From: an uncultured Gammaproteobacteria bacterium
GTDB lineage: Bacteria > Pseudomonadota > Gammaproteobacteria > Nitrosococcales > Methylophagaceae
Direction of reading: 5' to 3'
Length of the DNA: 64,000 bases
Assembly: GCA_905479985.1 (NCBI GenBank)
Contig: CAJQOM010000006.1
Location: 57,580-121,579 of the forward strand
The first letter of the stretch is position 1; each line of letters opens with the position of its first letter. The notes under the pieces were generated by a model. It was not told the DNA's origin. It saw nothing but the letters and a program-made list of their open reading frames with translations, and did no database searches. This document shows positions 16,858-27,900 of the stretch, in pieces. The position numbers and the translations under genes were made by a program.

Positions 16858-17541
16858 CTATTTGGCTTTTAATCTTCTTCTTGTCGCGATGAAACCCGCT
16901 AACACAGGAGCGAATAAGAATGCCGCTGCTGGAATTGGAACAACAGTTGTTTGTTCTGGCTTCTCAAAAGCGGTGTCATACCAAGCTTGTTGTCTAAAGT
17001 TAAAGCTTTGACCCGGCGTTAAGCTAGTGCCTGATGAAAAATGGAACCAAACACCAATAAGGTCACCATAAGCCATGCCTTCCCAAGGTGCAGCAAACAT
17101 ATTATTAAGGCCTGATACATCAATATCGAAACCAAAAGTATCGCCAGATACAGACAAGTCACTTGAGAAATCTTGAAGCAAAGTCCCCGCTACACTACTT
17201 GTATTGTTTTGAGCATTGTATGAGTATGCAAGCAATTTACTAGAAGAGAAATCAGCATATAGAACAGCTAGCGTATTCGGGGCGATAGATTTAGGATTTG
17301 GACCTGAACCATTAATAACAAGCCAAAAGCCATCAGCAGCATTACCATTAGCCGTTTTAGCATCTGAAACTGACCAGGTTAGGCGTTCAGTATCCGAGTT
17401 ATAAGTAGATGATAAAGCTGAAACACTACCACCGTTGCCTACTCTGTTTGGATCACCAGTATAGGCGTAAGTAGCGGCTGATGCAGTCGTAACTGATGCT
17501 GCGAAAAGGGCAACAGCGCTAAGTAAGTTTTTTATTGTCAT
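16858..17541 (-). CDS. PEP-CTERM/VPLPA-CTERM-type exported protein
   Basis: 227 aa. A cleavable signal peptide lies at 1-22 (LLSAVALFAASVTTASA). A beta-rich, Ser/Asn-rich body follows with few charged residues. The C-terminus is a tripartite sorting signal: VPIPAAAF, a hydrophobic helix (LFAPVLAGFIA) and a basic tail TRRRLKAK. This matches the VPLPA/PEP-CTERM class, which is recognised and cleaved by an exosortase and associated with extracellular polysaccharide or biofilm. No exosortase or glycosyltransferase genes are nearby, so it is an orphan substrate here. The function of the body is unknown. Confidence 0.85.
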   Translation of the reverse strand: MTIKNLLSAVALFAASVTTASAATYAYTGDPNRVGNGGSVSALSSTYNSDTERLTWSVSDAKTANGNAADGFWLVINGSGPNPKSIAPNTLAVLYADFSSSKLLAYSYNAQNNTSSVAGTLLQDFSSDLSVSGDTFGFDIDVSGLNNMFAAPWEGMAYGDLIGVWFHFSSGTSLTPGQSFNFRQQAWYDTAFEKPEQTTVVPIPAAAFLFAPVLAGFIATRRRLKAK

Positions 17542-17683
17542 AGTCGATACCTTAAAATTTAAATTTGGTGAGCTTATTATCGTTTTTAATAACTGAACAA
17601 AAGCTGAACAGCCACTCGTTTTCTAGTTTTGACGCCGTTATAATGGGTGCTATTGAGGAAAGATATTGTACTTTGGTCCATAT

Positions 17684-18721
17684 TTAGTAATTAGTTTGTA
17701 CTGACCAAGGCAAGTCTTCTCCAGCTTTAAAGGGAATAAGTACTTTGTCAGTGAAGTCGTATTGTTCAGGTATCTTCCAGCTTTCTTCATTTAATGTGAC
17801 AGTTTTGGTGTTGCGAGGCAGCCGATAAAAATCTGGTCCAAAGTGACTGGCGAAGTCTGCCAACTTATCTAAAGCATTAGCTTGTTTAAAAGCTAATGCA
17901 TAAAGTTCTAAGGCAGCATGGGCACTATAAATTCCTGCGCAACCGCAGGCGCTTTCTTTGGCATTTTGTGTATGTGGCGCACTGTCAGTGCCTAAGAAAA
18001 ACCGTGGGTTACCGCTGGTTGCTGCTTTAAGCAATGCTTCTTGGTGATATCGCCGCTTTAAAATAGGCAAACAAAAATGGTGAGGACGAACACCACCGAC
18101 GAGTAAATCATTACGGTTTAATAAGAGGTGATGTGGGGTAATAGTTGCAGCAATGTTATCGTGCTCATTCATGACAAAATCAACGGCATCAGCCGTTGTA
18201 ATATGTTCTAACACAATACGTAGCGTAGGGTGATTGCGTATTAAAGGCGCTAACACACGGTCGATAAAGACTTTTTCTCGGTCAAAAATATCAATATCAT
18301 GATCAGTAACTTCGCCATGAATGAGGAGTGGCATCTCTAAACGTGCCATCTCAGCAAGGGCTTCTGAACATAGTTGTAGGTCGGTGACACCCGCATCAGA
18401 GTTCGTCGTAGCGCCAGCAGGATAGAGCTTGACGGCATGAACGAGGCCACTTTGATGTGCTTTTTTTATTTCAGCGGGTGTCGTATTGTCTGTTAAATAC
18501 AACGTCATCAAAGGTTGGAAGTCACGGCCAGCAGGAACAGCATCTAAAATACGTTGCCGATAGGCCAATGCTTGATCTGTCGTGACTACCGGTGGAGCTA
18601 AGTTAGGCATAATGACAGCACGAGCAAAATAACGGCTGGTGTCAGTGACTGTTCTAGATAAAGCTGCGCCATCGCGCAAATGTAAATGCCAGTCGTCAGG
18701 TTGGGTTATTGTCAATTGCAT
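17684..18721 (-). CDS. pyrC: Dihydroorotase (class II, homodimeric)
   Basis: 345 aa. It cyclises carbamoyl-aspartate to dihydroorotate in pyrimidine synthesis. The zinc site is visible: DWHLHLRDG near residue 11, the carbamylated-lysine segment [14 protein letters not shown] at about residue 98, LLIHGEV, VLEHITT, and [10 protein letters not shown] with the catalytic Asp. The chain ends [20 protein letters not shown], as in class II enzymes. Monocistronic, with the start at ATG 18719-18721. Confidence 0.97.
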   Translation of the reverse strand: MQLTITQPDDWHLHLRDGAALSRTVTDTSRYFARAVIMPNLAPPVVTTDQALAYRQRILDAVPAGRDFQPLMTLYLTDNTTPAEIKKAHQSGLVHAVKLYPAGATTNSDAGVTDLQLCSEALAEMARLEMPLLIHGEVTDHDIDIFDREKVFIDRVLAPLIRNHPTLRIVLEHITTADAVDFVMNEHDNIAATITPHHLLLNRNDLLVGGVRPHHFCLPILKRRYHQEALLKAATSGNPRFFLGTDSAPHTQNAKESACGCAGIYSAHAALELYALAFKQANALDKLADFASHFGPDFYRLPRNTKTVTLNEESWKIPEQYDFTDKVLIPFKAGEDLPWSVQTNY

Positions 18722-18915
18722 TTTTAAGGCCTTAGTTATATTGCAGTATTATGCCATAGCCAATAACAAAGGGCTGTGTGAATACAACTTAATTTACTGT
18801 GAACTAAAACCGCTTTAGGCGTGATTTCTCTTGACCTTAAGCGCCATAACAAGTAAATTTAAGGGTTTATATTTACAAATAATTTGTCGTTGTGGCAACT
18901 AGAGAAGGGGAACAG

Positions 18916-20658
18916 GTGGAATTAAGTGGCGGTGAGATTCTAATTCGTTGTTTGGAAGACGAAGGTGTTGAATTTCTATTTGGCTATCCGGGTGGTGCGG
19001 TGCTTCATATTTATGATGCGCTTTATCAGCAAGATGCCGTTAAACATATTCTAGTACGCCATGAGCAAGCAGCGACACACGCAGCTGATGGCTATGCCCG
19101 TGCAACTGGCAAGCCCGGCGTCGTTTTAGTGACATCTGGCCCAGGTGCAACGAATGCGGTCACCGGGATTGCAACGGCGTATATGGATTCAATTCCGATG
19201 GTTGTGATCACCGGTCAAGTTCCATCATCAGTGATTGGCAGTGATGCCTTTCAGGAAGTGGATGCTGTTGGTATTACGCGCCCCTGTGTAAAGCATAATT
19301 TCTTAGTTAAAGACATCAATCAATTAGCTGAAACAATGAAGAAAGCCTTTCATGTTGCCAGCACCGGTCGCCCAGGTCCCGTTGTAGTCGACGTGCCCAA
19401 AGACATTACTGATCCAGCGATTAAAGTCCCTTATCATTATCCGGAAGAGATCGTGATGCGATCTTATCAACCGACGGTTACAGGTGATTCTGAGCAGATT
19501 AGACAAGCCGTTGACTTATTACTGACCGCTAAAAAGCCAATGATTTATACCGGCGGCGGTGTTGTATTAGGTAATGCATCAGCAGAATTACGTACTTTTG
19601 TAAAAGCACTTGATTATCCTGTTACCACAACGTTGATGGGACTAGGATCAATTCCTTACGATGATAAGCAGTTTCTTGGCATGTTAGGTATGCATGGTAG
19701 TTACGAAGCCAATATGGCAATGCATGGTTGTGATGTCTTGATTGCTGTCGGTGCGCGTTTTGATGATCGTGTGACCGGTAAAATTGCTGAGTTTTGTCCA
19801 GATGCAAAAATCATTCATATTGATATTGATCCATCCTCAATATCGAAAACCATTACGGTTGATGTGCCTATCGTCGGAGACGTTGCGGGCGTATTGCAAG
19901 AAATGAATCAGGCATTAGAAACTCGTAATAAGCAAGTGAACAAAAAAGACATCGCAGCATGGTGGGCGACCATTAATGCTTGGCGTGCGAAAAATTGCAT
20001 GACATACAGCGAAGCGGGAACGGCGATCAAACCCCAAAAAGCGGTTGAACTAGTCCATAAAATCACTAAAGGTGACGCTTATGTGACGTCTGATGTGGGC
20101 CAACATCAAATGTGGGCGGCACAGTATTACGGGTTTAGTAAACCAAATCGTTGGATCAACTCAGGCGGCTTAGGCACGATGGGCTTTGGATTGCCAGCGG
20201 CAATGGGTGTGCAATTGGCTTATCCTGATGAAACAGTTGTTTGCATCACAGGCGAAGGCAGTATCCAAATGTGTATTCAGGAACTATCGACCTGCTTACA
20301 ATATGGCTTGCCGATTAAGATTATTGCATTAAATAACCGTTATCTCGGTATGGTGCGTCAATGGCAAGAGTTTTTCTACGAGAATCGTTACTCGCACTCT
20401 TATATGGAATCATTACCTGATTTCGTTAAATTAGCCGAAAGTTATGGCCATGTTGGAATGCGGATTGAAAACCCTGATGAATTAGAGTCGAAACTGGAAG
20501 AGGCGTTTGCGATGAAAGATCGCTTGGTCTTTGTTGACATCGTTACCGATCAAATGGAAAACGTCTATCCGATGATTGCGAACGGCAAAGGCCATAACGA
20601 AATGCATATGTCACCCCATTGCGAATTGCCTCAAAGCCCAGAAAGAGAGTTATCGTAA
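18916..20658 (+). CDS. ilvI: Acetolactate synthase, large (catalytic) subunit
   Basis: 580 aa from GTG 18916, which sits five bases after AGGGGA and gives the family-typical N-terminus [13 protein letters not shown] eight codons earlier is possible but has no ribosome site. It is a ThDP-dependent enzyme making acetolactate/acetohydroxybutyrate, the first common step to valine, leucine and isoleucine. Motifs: [15 protein letters not shown], the catalytic Glu in [14 protein letters not shown], the FAD-binding [11 protein letters not shown] region, and the ThDP signature ITGEGSIQM...ALNN. The ilvH start directly abuts the stop, so the two subunits are co-translated. Confidence 0.97.
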   Translation: MELSGGEILIRCLEDEGVEFLFGYPGGAVLHIYDALYQQDAVKHILVRHEQAATHAADGYARATGKPGVVLVTSGPGATNAVTGIATAYMDSIPMVVITGQVPSSVIGSDAFQEVDAVGITRPCVKHNFLVKDINQLAETMKKAFHVASTGRPGPVVVDVPKDITDPAIKVPYHYPEEIVMRSYQPTVTGDSEQIRQAVDLLLTAKKPMIYTGGGVVLGNASAELRTFVKALDYPVTTTLMGLGSIPYDDKQFLGMLGMHGSYEANMAMHGCDVLIAVGARFDDRVTGKIAEFCPDAKIIHIDIDPSSISKTITVDVPIVGDVAGVLQEMNQALETRNKQVNKKDIAAWWATINAWRAKNCMTYSEAGTAIKPQKAVELVHKITKGDAYVTSDVGQHQMWAAQYYGFSKPNRWINSGGLGTMGFGLPAAMGVQLAYPDETVVCITGEGSIQMCIQELSTCLQYGLPIKIIALNNRYLGMVRQWQEFFYENRYSHSYMESLPDFVKLAESYGHVGMRIENPDELESKLEEAFAMKDRLVFVDIVTDQMENVYPMIANGKGHNEMHMSPHCELPQSPERELS

Positions 20659-21153
20659 ATGCGCCATATTATTTCTATCTTGATTGAAAATGAGGCTGGC
20701 GCACTATCTCGTGTTGCCGGATTGTTCTCTGCGCGCGGCTATAATATTGAATCATTAACGGTGGCACCGACGGAAGACCCGTCATTATCTCGAATGACGA
20801 TAGTGACAAGCGGAACGGATCGTGTGATTGAGCAAATTACCAAGCAATTGAATAAGCTGATTGATGTGGTTAAATTGCTAGAGTTGACGGACGGCCCGTA
20901 TATCGAACGAGAAATGATGTTGCTAAAAGTCGAAGTAACATCAGAAGAGTCACAACAGCAGTTGAAACGTTTACTAGATGTCTTTGAAGGGCATTTAATT
21001 GACCATACATCGTCCACGATGACGATTCAATTGACTGAGACAGGCGAACAACTAGATTCATTTATCGCTGCCTTAACCGAATATGAGATTTTAGAAACAG
21101 TACGCTCTGGTCTTTCCGGTATTGCCCGTGGCGATAAATACTTAAAAGTTTGA
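20659..21153 (+). CDS. ilvH: Acetolactate synthase, small regulatory subunit
   Basis: 164 aa. It begins with an ACT domain (HIISILIENEAGALSRVAGL, FSARGYNIESLTVAPTED), the valine-binding regulatory module. The C-terminal domain (about 80-164, EREMMLLKVEV... [14 protein letters not shown]) activates the large subunit. The gene starts one base after the ilvI stop codon and is followed by ilvC after 47 bp. Confidence 0.97.
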   Translation: MRHIISILIENEAGALSRVAGLFSARGYNIESLTVAPTEDPSLSRMTIVTSGTDRVIEQITKQLNKLIDVVKLLELTDGPYIEREMMLLKVEVTSEESQQQLKRLLDVFEGHLIDHTSSTMTIQLTETGEQLDSFIAALTEYEILETVRSGLSGIARGDKYLKV

Positions 21154-21188
21154 ACCGAATTAATTGCAATTTTAAAAATATTTTCTAA

Positions 21189-22217
<1,029 letters not shown>

Positions 22218-22240
22218 ACAGTCATTTTAAGAAACTGAAG

Positions 22241-22276
22241 CGGGGACGGCTGTGAAAATAGCCGTCCCCGTTTTGT
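22241..22276 (+). terminator. Rho-independent terminator of ilvIHC
   Basis: CGGGGACGGCT and AGCCGTCCCCG form an 11-bp perfect stem around GTGAAAAT, followed by TTTTGTTTG. Confidence 0.92.
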
Positions 22277-22337
22277 TTGTGTCATCAGCGCATGGCATAC
22301 TAACAACTTAAGATATTCAATTAGGACACAACTCTAA

Positions 22338-23081
22338 ATGGCAGCCAGCAAAAAACCACCACGTCGCGGTATTTATTTATTGCCGAACCTGTTTACCACA
22401 GCAGGTTTGTTTGCTGGGTTTTACGCCATTATTGCTGCTATTAGAGGGGACTTTGAGTCCGCTGCAATAGCGATTTTCATTGCAATGATAATGGATGGCT
22501 TCGATGGCAGAATCGCGCGTATGACGAATACGCAAAGTGATTTTGGTGCTGAGTACGATAGCTTGGCTGACATGGTGTCATTTTGTTTAGCGCCCGCTTT
22601 AGTCATGTATCAGTGGGCATTATTAGACATGGGTAAAATAGGCTGGATGGCCGCTTTTATCTATGCTGCCTGTGGTGCATTACGTCTAGCACGCTTTAAT
22701 ACCCAAGTTGGCATTGCTGATAAACGCTATTTCCAAGGGCTAGCAAGTCCAGCAGCTGCAGCTTGTTTAGCAGGGTGGATATGGGTCGGCAGTAATAATC
22801 ATCTTGATTTTGAAATGACTAGCCTAATTGCGTTACCACTGACATTTATCTGCGGTATTCTAATGGTAAGCACATTACGTTATCACAGCTTTAAAGAACT
22901 CGATTTACGCGGGAAAATACCTTTTGTCGTCGTATTGATATTGGTTTTAGGGCTTGCCTTAGTCGCGATAGATCCCCCCATCGTTTTATTTGTCGGCTTC
23001 TTAGCCTACGCAATCTCTGGCCCTATTTTTACACTCACAAAATTACGCCAACATAAAACAGGTCGACAACAGGATAAATAA
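22338..23081 (+). CDS. pssA: CDP-diacylglycerol-serine O-phosphatidyltransferase
   Basis: 247 aa integral membrane enzyme making phosphatidylserine, the precursor of phosphatidylethanolamine. The CDP-alcohol phosphatidyltransferase signature (D-G-x2-A-R-x8-G-x3-D-x3-D) is intact as MDGFDGRIARMTNTQ followed by FGAEYDSLADMV. About seven membrane helices are predicted, preceded by a basic cytosolic start (AASKKPPRRGIYLLPN). This is the subclass II (Bacillus/Pseudomonas) type, not the peripheral E. coli PLD-type enzyme. Confidence 0.94.
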   Translation: MAASKKPPRRGIYLLPNLFTTAGLFAGFYAIIAAIRGDFESAAIAIFIAMIMDGFDGRIARMTNTQSDFGAEYDSLADMVSFCLAPALVMYQWALLDMGKIGWMAAFIYAACGALRLARFNTQVGIADKRYFQGLASPAAAACLAGWIWVGSNNHLDFEMTSLIALPLTFICGILMVSTLRYHSFKELDLRGKIPFVVVLILVLGLALVAIDPPIVLFVGFLAYAISGPIFTLTKLRQHKTGRQQDK

Positions 23082-23123
23082 GGGACTTGGCAAGGGCCTT
23101 AATTCAGCCTAGAATATGAGCTT

Positions 23124-23228
23124 ATGGACATTCAAATGACACATTACATTTTAAAAGCAGTACAGTCTGTACCGCAATGTATTCGTTCGTCTTTGAGTTG
23201 TTCAAACTCCCTGCTTCGACTGCCCTAG
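23124..23228 (+). promoter_or_regulatory. Possible leucine-rich leader peptide ahead of leuA
   Basis: A 34-codon frame starts at ATG 23124 and ends with SNSLLRLP before TAG at 23226-23228, so four of the last twelve codons are leucine. It lies in the 237-bp gap between pssA and leuA. Downstream is a GTCAGC/GCTGAC hairpin (about 23259-23276), and the arms GTCTGTA and TACAGAC (about 23165 and 23234) bracket the end of the frame. This layout recalls transcription attenuation by leader translation. However, the ribosome site is weak and no U-tract follows the last hairpin. Confidence 0.3.
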
Positions 23229-23319
23229 TGGCATACAGACTTAGCACAAAAACTCGTCAGCGAGACTGCTGACACACAACCCTATATTTTAGAAAGTCTG
23301 CAGAAAAGTGGAGCAGGAA

Positions 23320-24852
23320 ATGAGTGATAAATTAATTGTTTTTGATACAACCTTGAGAGACGGCGAACAGAGTCCGGGCGCCTCGATGACCAAGGATGAA
23401 AAAGTACGCATTGCGAAATCTTTAGAACGCATGCGCGTCGATATTATCGAAGCGGGTTTCCCAATTGCCAGTGTCGGTGATTTTGAATCGGTTCAAGCCG
23501 TCGCAAGAGCCGTGACGGAAAGCAGAGTGTGTGGTTTAGCCCGCGCTTTGGGTAATGATATTGACCGTGCTGGTGAGGCACTAAAAGACGCCAATGCGTC
23601 GCGAATTCATACTTTCATTGCCACATCGCCGATTCATATGAAAATGAAATTGCGTATGGAACCGGATCAAGTGATTGAGAATGCCGTTAAAGCGGTACAA
23701 CGAGCACGGCAATATACTGATGATGTTGAGTTTTCACCAGAAGATGCCGGCAGAAGTGATCCTGATTTTTTATGCCGTATTTTAGAAGCGGTGATTGATG
23801 CGGGTGCGAGTACATTAAATATTCCAGATACGGTTGGTTACAACGTACCACAGCAGTTTGGTCAATTAATTCATACTTTACGTGAACGTATTCCTAATTC
23901 TGACAAAGCGATTTTTTCTGTGCATTGTCATAATGATTTAGGCTTAGCTGTCGCCAACTCTTTATCAGCCGTATTAAATGGTGCTCGCCAAGTTGAATGT
24001 ACCATTAATGGTTTAGGTGAACGTGCAGGTAATGCGGCCTTGGAAGAAATCGTGATGGCTGTTCGGACACGTCAGGATTTGTTCAAATGCGACACTGACA
24101 TTGATACCACACAGATTTTGTCAGCCTCTCGTCTAGTATCAGGCATCACAGGCTTTGCAGTACAACCCAACAAAGCGATTGTGGGTGCCAATGCCTTTGC
24201 TCATGAATCGGGTATTCACCAAGATGGCGTATTGAAAAACCGTGAAACCTACGAAATCATGCGAGCTGAGGATGTGGGGTGGAACACCAATCGAATGGTA
24301 TTAGGTAAACATTCGGGCCGAAATGCCTTTAGAAGTCGGCTTGAAGAGTTAGGGATCACCTATGAATCTGAAACAGAGTTAAATGCGATTTTTCAGCGCT
24401 TCAAAGAGTTGGCAGATAAAAAACATGAAATATTTGATGAAGATATCCAAGCTTTAGTCAGTGACACTATCGCGCCAGACAGCGAGCGTGTAAAGTTAAT
24501 TTCATTGAAAGTGACCAGTGAAACAGGTGAAACGCCCGTTGCAAGAATGACTTTGTGTGTCGACGACGAAGAGAAGCAAGTTGAAATGGGCGGCAGTGGC
24601 CCTGTGGATGCGGCTTTTCGTGCTATCGAAGAAATCGTTCAAAGCCAAACTGAGTTGCAACTTTATTCGGTCAACAATATTACCAGCGGCACGGATTCAC
24701 AAGGTGAGGTGAACGTCAGGCTTGAAAAGGGTGGCCGAATTGTTAGTGGCCAGGGCGCCGATACCGATATTGTCATTGCGTCAACGAAGGCCTATTTACA
24801 TGCCTTAAATAAAATGATTATGCCCGTCGACCGAGCGCACCCGCAGGTCTAA
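23320..24852 (+). CDS. leuA: 2-Isopropylmalate synthase
   Basis: 510 aa from ATG 23320 ([20 protein letters not shown]), with GGAG six bases upstream; a GTG four codons earlier overlaps that ribosome site. It joins acetyl-CoA and 2-ketoisovalerate in the first committed step of leucine synthesis. Motifs are [28 protein letters not shown], the metal site [24 protein letters not shown] and [12 protein letters not shown]. The C-terminal ~120 residues form the leucine-feedback LeuA dimer domain ([29 protein letters not shown]). The next gene starts two bases after the stop. Confidence 0.97.
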   Translation: MSDKLIVFDTTLRDGEQSPGASMTKDEKVRIAKSLERMRVDIIEAGFPIASVGDFESVQAVARAVTESRVCGLARALGNDIDRAGEALKDANASRIHTFIATSPIHMKMKLRMEPDQVIENAVKAVQRARQYTDDVEFSPEDAGRSDPDFLCRILEAVIDAGASTLNIPDTVGYNVPQQFGQLIHTLRERIPNSDKAIFSVHCHNDLGLAVANSLSAVLNGARQVECTINGLGERAGNAALEEIVMAVRTRQDLFKCDTDIDTTQILSASRLVSGITGFAVQPNKAIVGANAFAHESGIHQDGVLKNRETYEIMRAEDVGWNTNRMVLGKHSGRNAFRSRLEELGITYESETELNAIFQRFKELADKKHEIFDEDIQALVSDTIAPDSERVKLISLKVTSETGETPVARMTLCVDDEEKQVEMGGSGPVDAAFRAIEEIVQSQTELQLYSVNNITSGTDSQGEVNVRLEKGGRIVSGQGADTDIVIASTKAYLHALNKMIMPVDRAHPQV

Positions 24853-24854
24853 TC

Positions 24855-25373
24855 ATGATAGATTCCAGACAGGTATCTGTGCTCTCAGCAATGGGGATAC
24901 CTGTCTGGCAATACCGCAATAATGCGGCGGAAGATGTGACTTCTGAGGATGATAACGTTGTTGAGCAAGTCGATAATAGCGTTTTATTAGCGCGTATCGA
25001 ACAAGCAACATGGTTGATCTGCCACGATAGCGACAATACGCAGCAAACGCAGCGACTCGTCCAATCAATATTGTTGGCGATTGATGTACCGATGACCCAG
25101 GTTTGTCTATTAACGACAGCCGAATTAAAAGCGTTAGAGTCCGAAACAATCGCAAATGCAGAACACAAGCAATTATTGACGTTCGGTGAATCAATAGTGA
25201 AACAATTGTTTGGTGAGTCAGCAACAGTTGAACAGCATCGCTATGAGCCACAGTTTACGTTGAATTCTAAATTAACCACGCTAGTTAATGTAGGCCTTGA
25301 TTCATTATTAACAGCACCCGAAACCAAAAAACAACTGTGGCAAAGTTTGCGGCATCTAAGGCCAACAACATAA
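24855..25373 (+). CDS. Probable DNA polymerase III psi subunit (HolD-like)
   Basis: 172 aa. The first 20 residues (SRQVSVLSAMGIPVWQYR) resemble the N-terminal chi-binding segment of the E. coli psi subunit (LQQLGITQWSLRRP). The gene lies directly upstream of rimI, the same adjacency as holD-rimI in enterics. The centre contains two beta-alpha units (ARIEQATWLICHDS; PMTQVCLLTTAELKALES) that fit the psi fold, and the C-terminus is helical (ETKKQLWQSLRHLRP). HolD is very divergent, so the call rests mainly on the N-terminal motif and synteny. It is tightly linked to leuA (2 bp) and rimI (1 bp). Confidence 0.55.
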   Translation: MIDSRQVSVLSAMGIPVWQYRNNAAEDVTSEDDNVVEQVDNSVLLARIEQATWLICHDSDNTQQTQRLVQSILLAIDVPMTQVCLLTTAELKALESETIANAEHKQLLTFGESIVKQLFGESATVEQHRYEPQFTLNSKLTTLVNVGLDSLLTAPETKKQLWQSLRHLRPTT

Positions 25374-25374
25374 G

Positions 25375-25875
25375 ATGTCGGCACAACAAAAACTGCCAGA
25401 GAAAATCACCCTACGCGAGATGATAGAAACAGATCTGCTTGAGGTCGCGCAAATAGAAAAGCAAGCAACCGCTTTTCCTTGGTCATTAAAACATTTTGAA
25501 GATTGCTTAAAGGCCGGACATCAAGCTTGGGTTATGACGGATGACGAACAAAATATCGTCAGTTTTACCGTTGTACAAAAGGTGGTCGATGAATTGCATT
25601 TACTGAATCTTTGTGTTCAGAGACAGCAGCAGGGGCAGGGCTTAGGTGCTGCGATGCTAAATCATGTTATTCAACATGCAAAACAGTTAGCGTCAGTTTT
25701 GATCGTGTTAGAAGTCAGGCGTTCAAATACCAAAGCACAAGCGTTATATAATAAGGCTGGCTTTAACGAGATGTCCGTACGCCGAGATTATTATCCCGCG
25801 GCACAAGGCCGAGAAGATGCAATCTTAATGGGACTTGACTTGGATTTGATGTCCTTGTTCGCTGCAAGCTCATAA
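25375..25875 (+). CDS. rimI: Ribosomal protein S18-alanine N-acetyltransferase
   Basis: 166 aa GNAT-family enzyme. The acetyl-CoA motif is [17 protein letters not shown] (Q/RxxGxG/A), and the start [19 protein letters not shown] plus the C-terminal [18 protein letters not shown]...GREDAILM are characteristic of RimI. It acetylates the N-terminal alanine of ribosomal protein S18. Located one base after the HolD-like gene, consistent with holD-rimI synteny. Confidence 0.92.
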   Translation: MSAQQKLPEKITLREMIETDLLEVAQIEKQATAFPWSLKHFEDCLKAGHQAWVMTDDEQNIVSFTVVQKVVDELHLLNLCVQRQQQGQGLGAAMLNHVIQHAKQLASVLIVLEVRRSNTKAQALYNKAGFNEMSVRRDYYPAAQGREDAILMGLDLDLMSLFAASS

Positions 25876-25954
25876 AGATTTGCTTTGGGTCTATAGCTCA
25901 CATAGACTAAACGGCTTAACGAACAAACACATCAAAATTTTAGGAGATTTTACC

Positions 25955-26536
25955 ATGGCTTATGAATTGCCTGCTTTACCTTACGCCGATGACGCCCTTG
26001 AACCCACTATTTCAGCAGAAACGATTGGGTTTCATTATGGTAAACATCACCAAACCTACGTGACAAACTTAAATAAGCTTGTCCCAGGAACTGAGTTTGA
26101 AGGTTTATCGCTAGAACAAATTATCATGAAAGCACAGGGTGGCATATTCAATAACGCTGCGCAAATCTGGAACCATACTTTTTATTGGAACGGGTTGACA
26201 CCAAATGGCCAAGATGCTGTATCTGGTGCTTTAGCAGCTGCGATTGATGCCACATTTGGTTCTTTTGATGAGTTCAAAGCAAAGTTTTCAACATCAGCCG
26301 CCACTAATTTTGGCGCAGGTTGGACTTGGTTAGTTAAAAATGCTGATGGTAGCTTAGAAATCGTTAACACAAGTAATGCAGGTTGCCCATTAACAGCAGG
26401 CCAAACGCCTTTGTTAACGTGTGACGTATGGGAGCATGCTTACTACATTGATTTCCGCAATGCACGTCCTAAATATGTTGAAGCTTTCTGGGGCCTAGTC
26501 AATTGGGACTTCGTTACAGCAAATTTCGCAGCTTAA
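25955..26536 (+). CDS. sodB: Superoxide dismutase (Fe type)
   Basis: 193 aa from ATG 25955 ([17 protein letters not shown]), with the strong ribosome site TAGGAG; an upstream in-frame ATG would add 25 unrelated residues. Metal ligands are visible: His in [10 protein letters not shown], His in [14 protein letters not shown], and Asp/His in [17 protein letters not shown]. The [10 protein letters not shown] and FGAGWTWLV segments indicate the iron rather than the manganese enzyme. It is cytosolic, without a signal peptide, and stands alone with its own terminator. Confidence 0.97.
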   Translation: MAYELPALPYADDALEPTISAETIGFHYGKHHQTYVTNLNKLVPGTEFEGLSLEQIIMKAQGGIFNNAAQIWNHTFYWNGLTPNGQDAVSGALAAAIDATFGSFDEFKAKFSTSAATNFGAGWTWLVKNADGSLEIVNTSNAGCPLTAGQTPLLTCDVWEHAYYIDFRNARPKYVEAFWGLVNWDFVTANFAA

Positions 26537-26623
26537 ACAACGCAAAAATGACGTTTTATCACTATAGCAGTCGAGGCTAATTTTGCTAACACGCTAATAA
26601 CACGATAAAATAGTGCGTTTGAT

Positions 26624-26655
26624 AATGGCAGTTTCTTAAGAAACTGCCATTTTTC
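26624..26655 (+). terminator. Rho-independent terminator after sodB
   Basis: AATGGCAGTTTC and GAAACTGCCATT make a perfect 12-bp stem with a TTAA loop, then TTTCG. It ends about 120 bp after the sodB stop codon. Confidence 0.85.
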
Positions 26656-26702
26656 GTTTATATCATTTCGATATCCTGAAGATATCACATTGAGTTAACA
26701 CC

Positions 26703-27899
26703 ATGACAGAATCAGTGATGCCCACCTATGGTCGCCTTGATATCGCCTTTACAAGAGGCGAAGGGGTTTGGTTGTACGATGAACAAGGCGAAGCCTATCT
26801 TGATGCTTTGAGTGGCATTGCTGTCTGTAATTTAGGGCATTGTCATCCTGCTGTATCAAGTGCTATTGCTGAACAAGCAGAAACGTTAATGCACACATCG
26901 AATATATACCACGTGCCATTACAATCTCAGTTAGCAACGAAGCTGACTGAACTGTCTGAGATGTCACAGGCTTTTTTCTGTAACTCTGGTGCAGAAGCGA
27001 ATGAAACTGCGATTAAAATAGCCCGAAAATATGGCCATAGTAAAGGCATTGATAAGCCTGTCATTATCGTGATGGATGGCAGCTTTCATGGTCGGACAAT
27101 GGCGACATTGACGGCAACAGGTAACCCGAAAGTACATGCAGGTTTTGAGCCTCTGGTGCCTGGCTTTGTAAGAGTGCCATACAATGATATTGATGCATTG
27201 AGAATGGCAATCAGCCATTGGCCAGAAGCCGTTGCTGTGATGTTAGAGCCAGTCCAAGGTGAAGGCGGCGTAAGAGTCCCTGAGGCGGATTATCTCGATG
27301 AAGTACGTACCTTATGTACACAACGCAAACTGTTAATGATGCTCGATGAAGTGCAGACAGGGATCGGTAGAACAGGGCAATGGTTTGCCTATCAACATGC
27401 TGAGAATGTGTTGCCTGATGTACTCATGCTAGCAAAAGGCTTGGGTAACGGTATGCCCATTGGCGCTTGCTTAGTATCAGGATCTGCAACAGGTGTGTTA
27501 GAACCAGGAAACCATGGTTCTACATTTGGTGGTAACCCCTTAGCTTGCCGTGCTGCTTTAGCTGTGCTCAACACAATCGAGACAACTAATTTATTAGCGC
27601 ATGTCACGGCAATGAATCAACACATTACAAGCGCTTTTGAGCAAGCTTTATCAAATGTAGATGGGGTACACGTTAGGTCAAAAGGCTTCATGTTTGGTAT
27701 TGAACTACCTATCGAGTGCATTGAGTTGGTAAAACAGGCTTTGGCGAAAAAAATATTGATTAACGTCACCGCTGATAAAGTGATTCGTCTCTTACCACCT
27801 TTGGTCATGTCAGCAGATGAAGCGAATAAAATGGTCAGCATTGTCACGGATTTAGTGCAAACCTTCATGGCAACACACACTGTAGAGAGCGTCGCATAA
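26703..27899 (+). CDS. argD: Acetylornithine aminotransferase
   Basis: 398 aa fold-type I PLP aminotransferase. It converts N-acetylglutamate semialdehyde to acetylornithine in arginine synthesis and may also serve lysine synthesis. Visible: [80 protein letters not shown], and the Schiff-base lysine in [13 protein letters not shown]. argF begins two bases after the stop, making an argDF operon. No convincing pair of ARG boxes was found upstream. Confidence 0.96.
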   Translation: MTESVMPTYGRLDIAFTRGEGVWLYDEQGEAYLDALSGIAVCNLGHCHPAVSSAIAEQAETLMHTSNIYHVPLQSQLATKLTELSEMSQAFFCNSGAEANETAIKIARKYGHSKGIDKPVIIVMDGSFHGRTMATLTATGNPKVHAGFEPLVPGFVRVPYNDIDALRMAISHWPEAVAVMLEPVQGEGGVRVPEADYLDEVRTLCTQRKLLMMLDEVQTGIGRTGQWFAYQHAENVLPDVLMLAKGLGNGMPIGACLVSGSATGVLEPGNHGSTFGGNPLACRAALAVLNTIETTNLLAHVTAMNQHITSAFEQALSNVDGVHVRSKGFMFGIELPIECIELVKQALAKKILINVTADKVIRLLPPLVMSADEANKMVSIVTDLVQTFMATHTVESVA

Positions 27900-27900
27900 A

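Noticed and set aside
24818..25251. Minus-strand frames of over 110 codons opposite the HolD-like gene
   Set aside because: No ribosome sites or recognisable motifs; the plus-strand gene is tightly packed in an operon with leuA and rimI.
25880..25954. Longer start for sodB
   Set aside because: [10 protein letters not shown] is the universal FeSOD start and is preceded by TAGGAG; the upstream residues are unrelated.
26537..26702. ARG boxes upstream of argD
   Set aside because: The GATATC repeats near 26670-26690 do not match the 18-bp ArgR palindrome.
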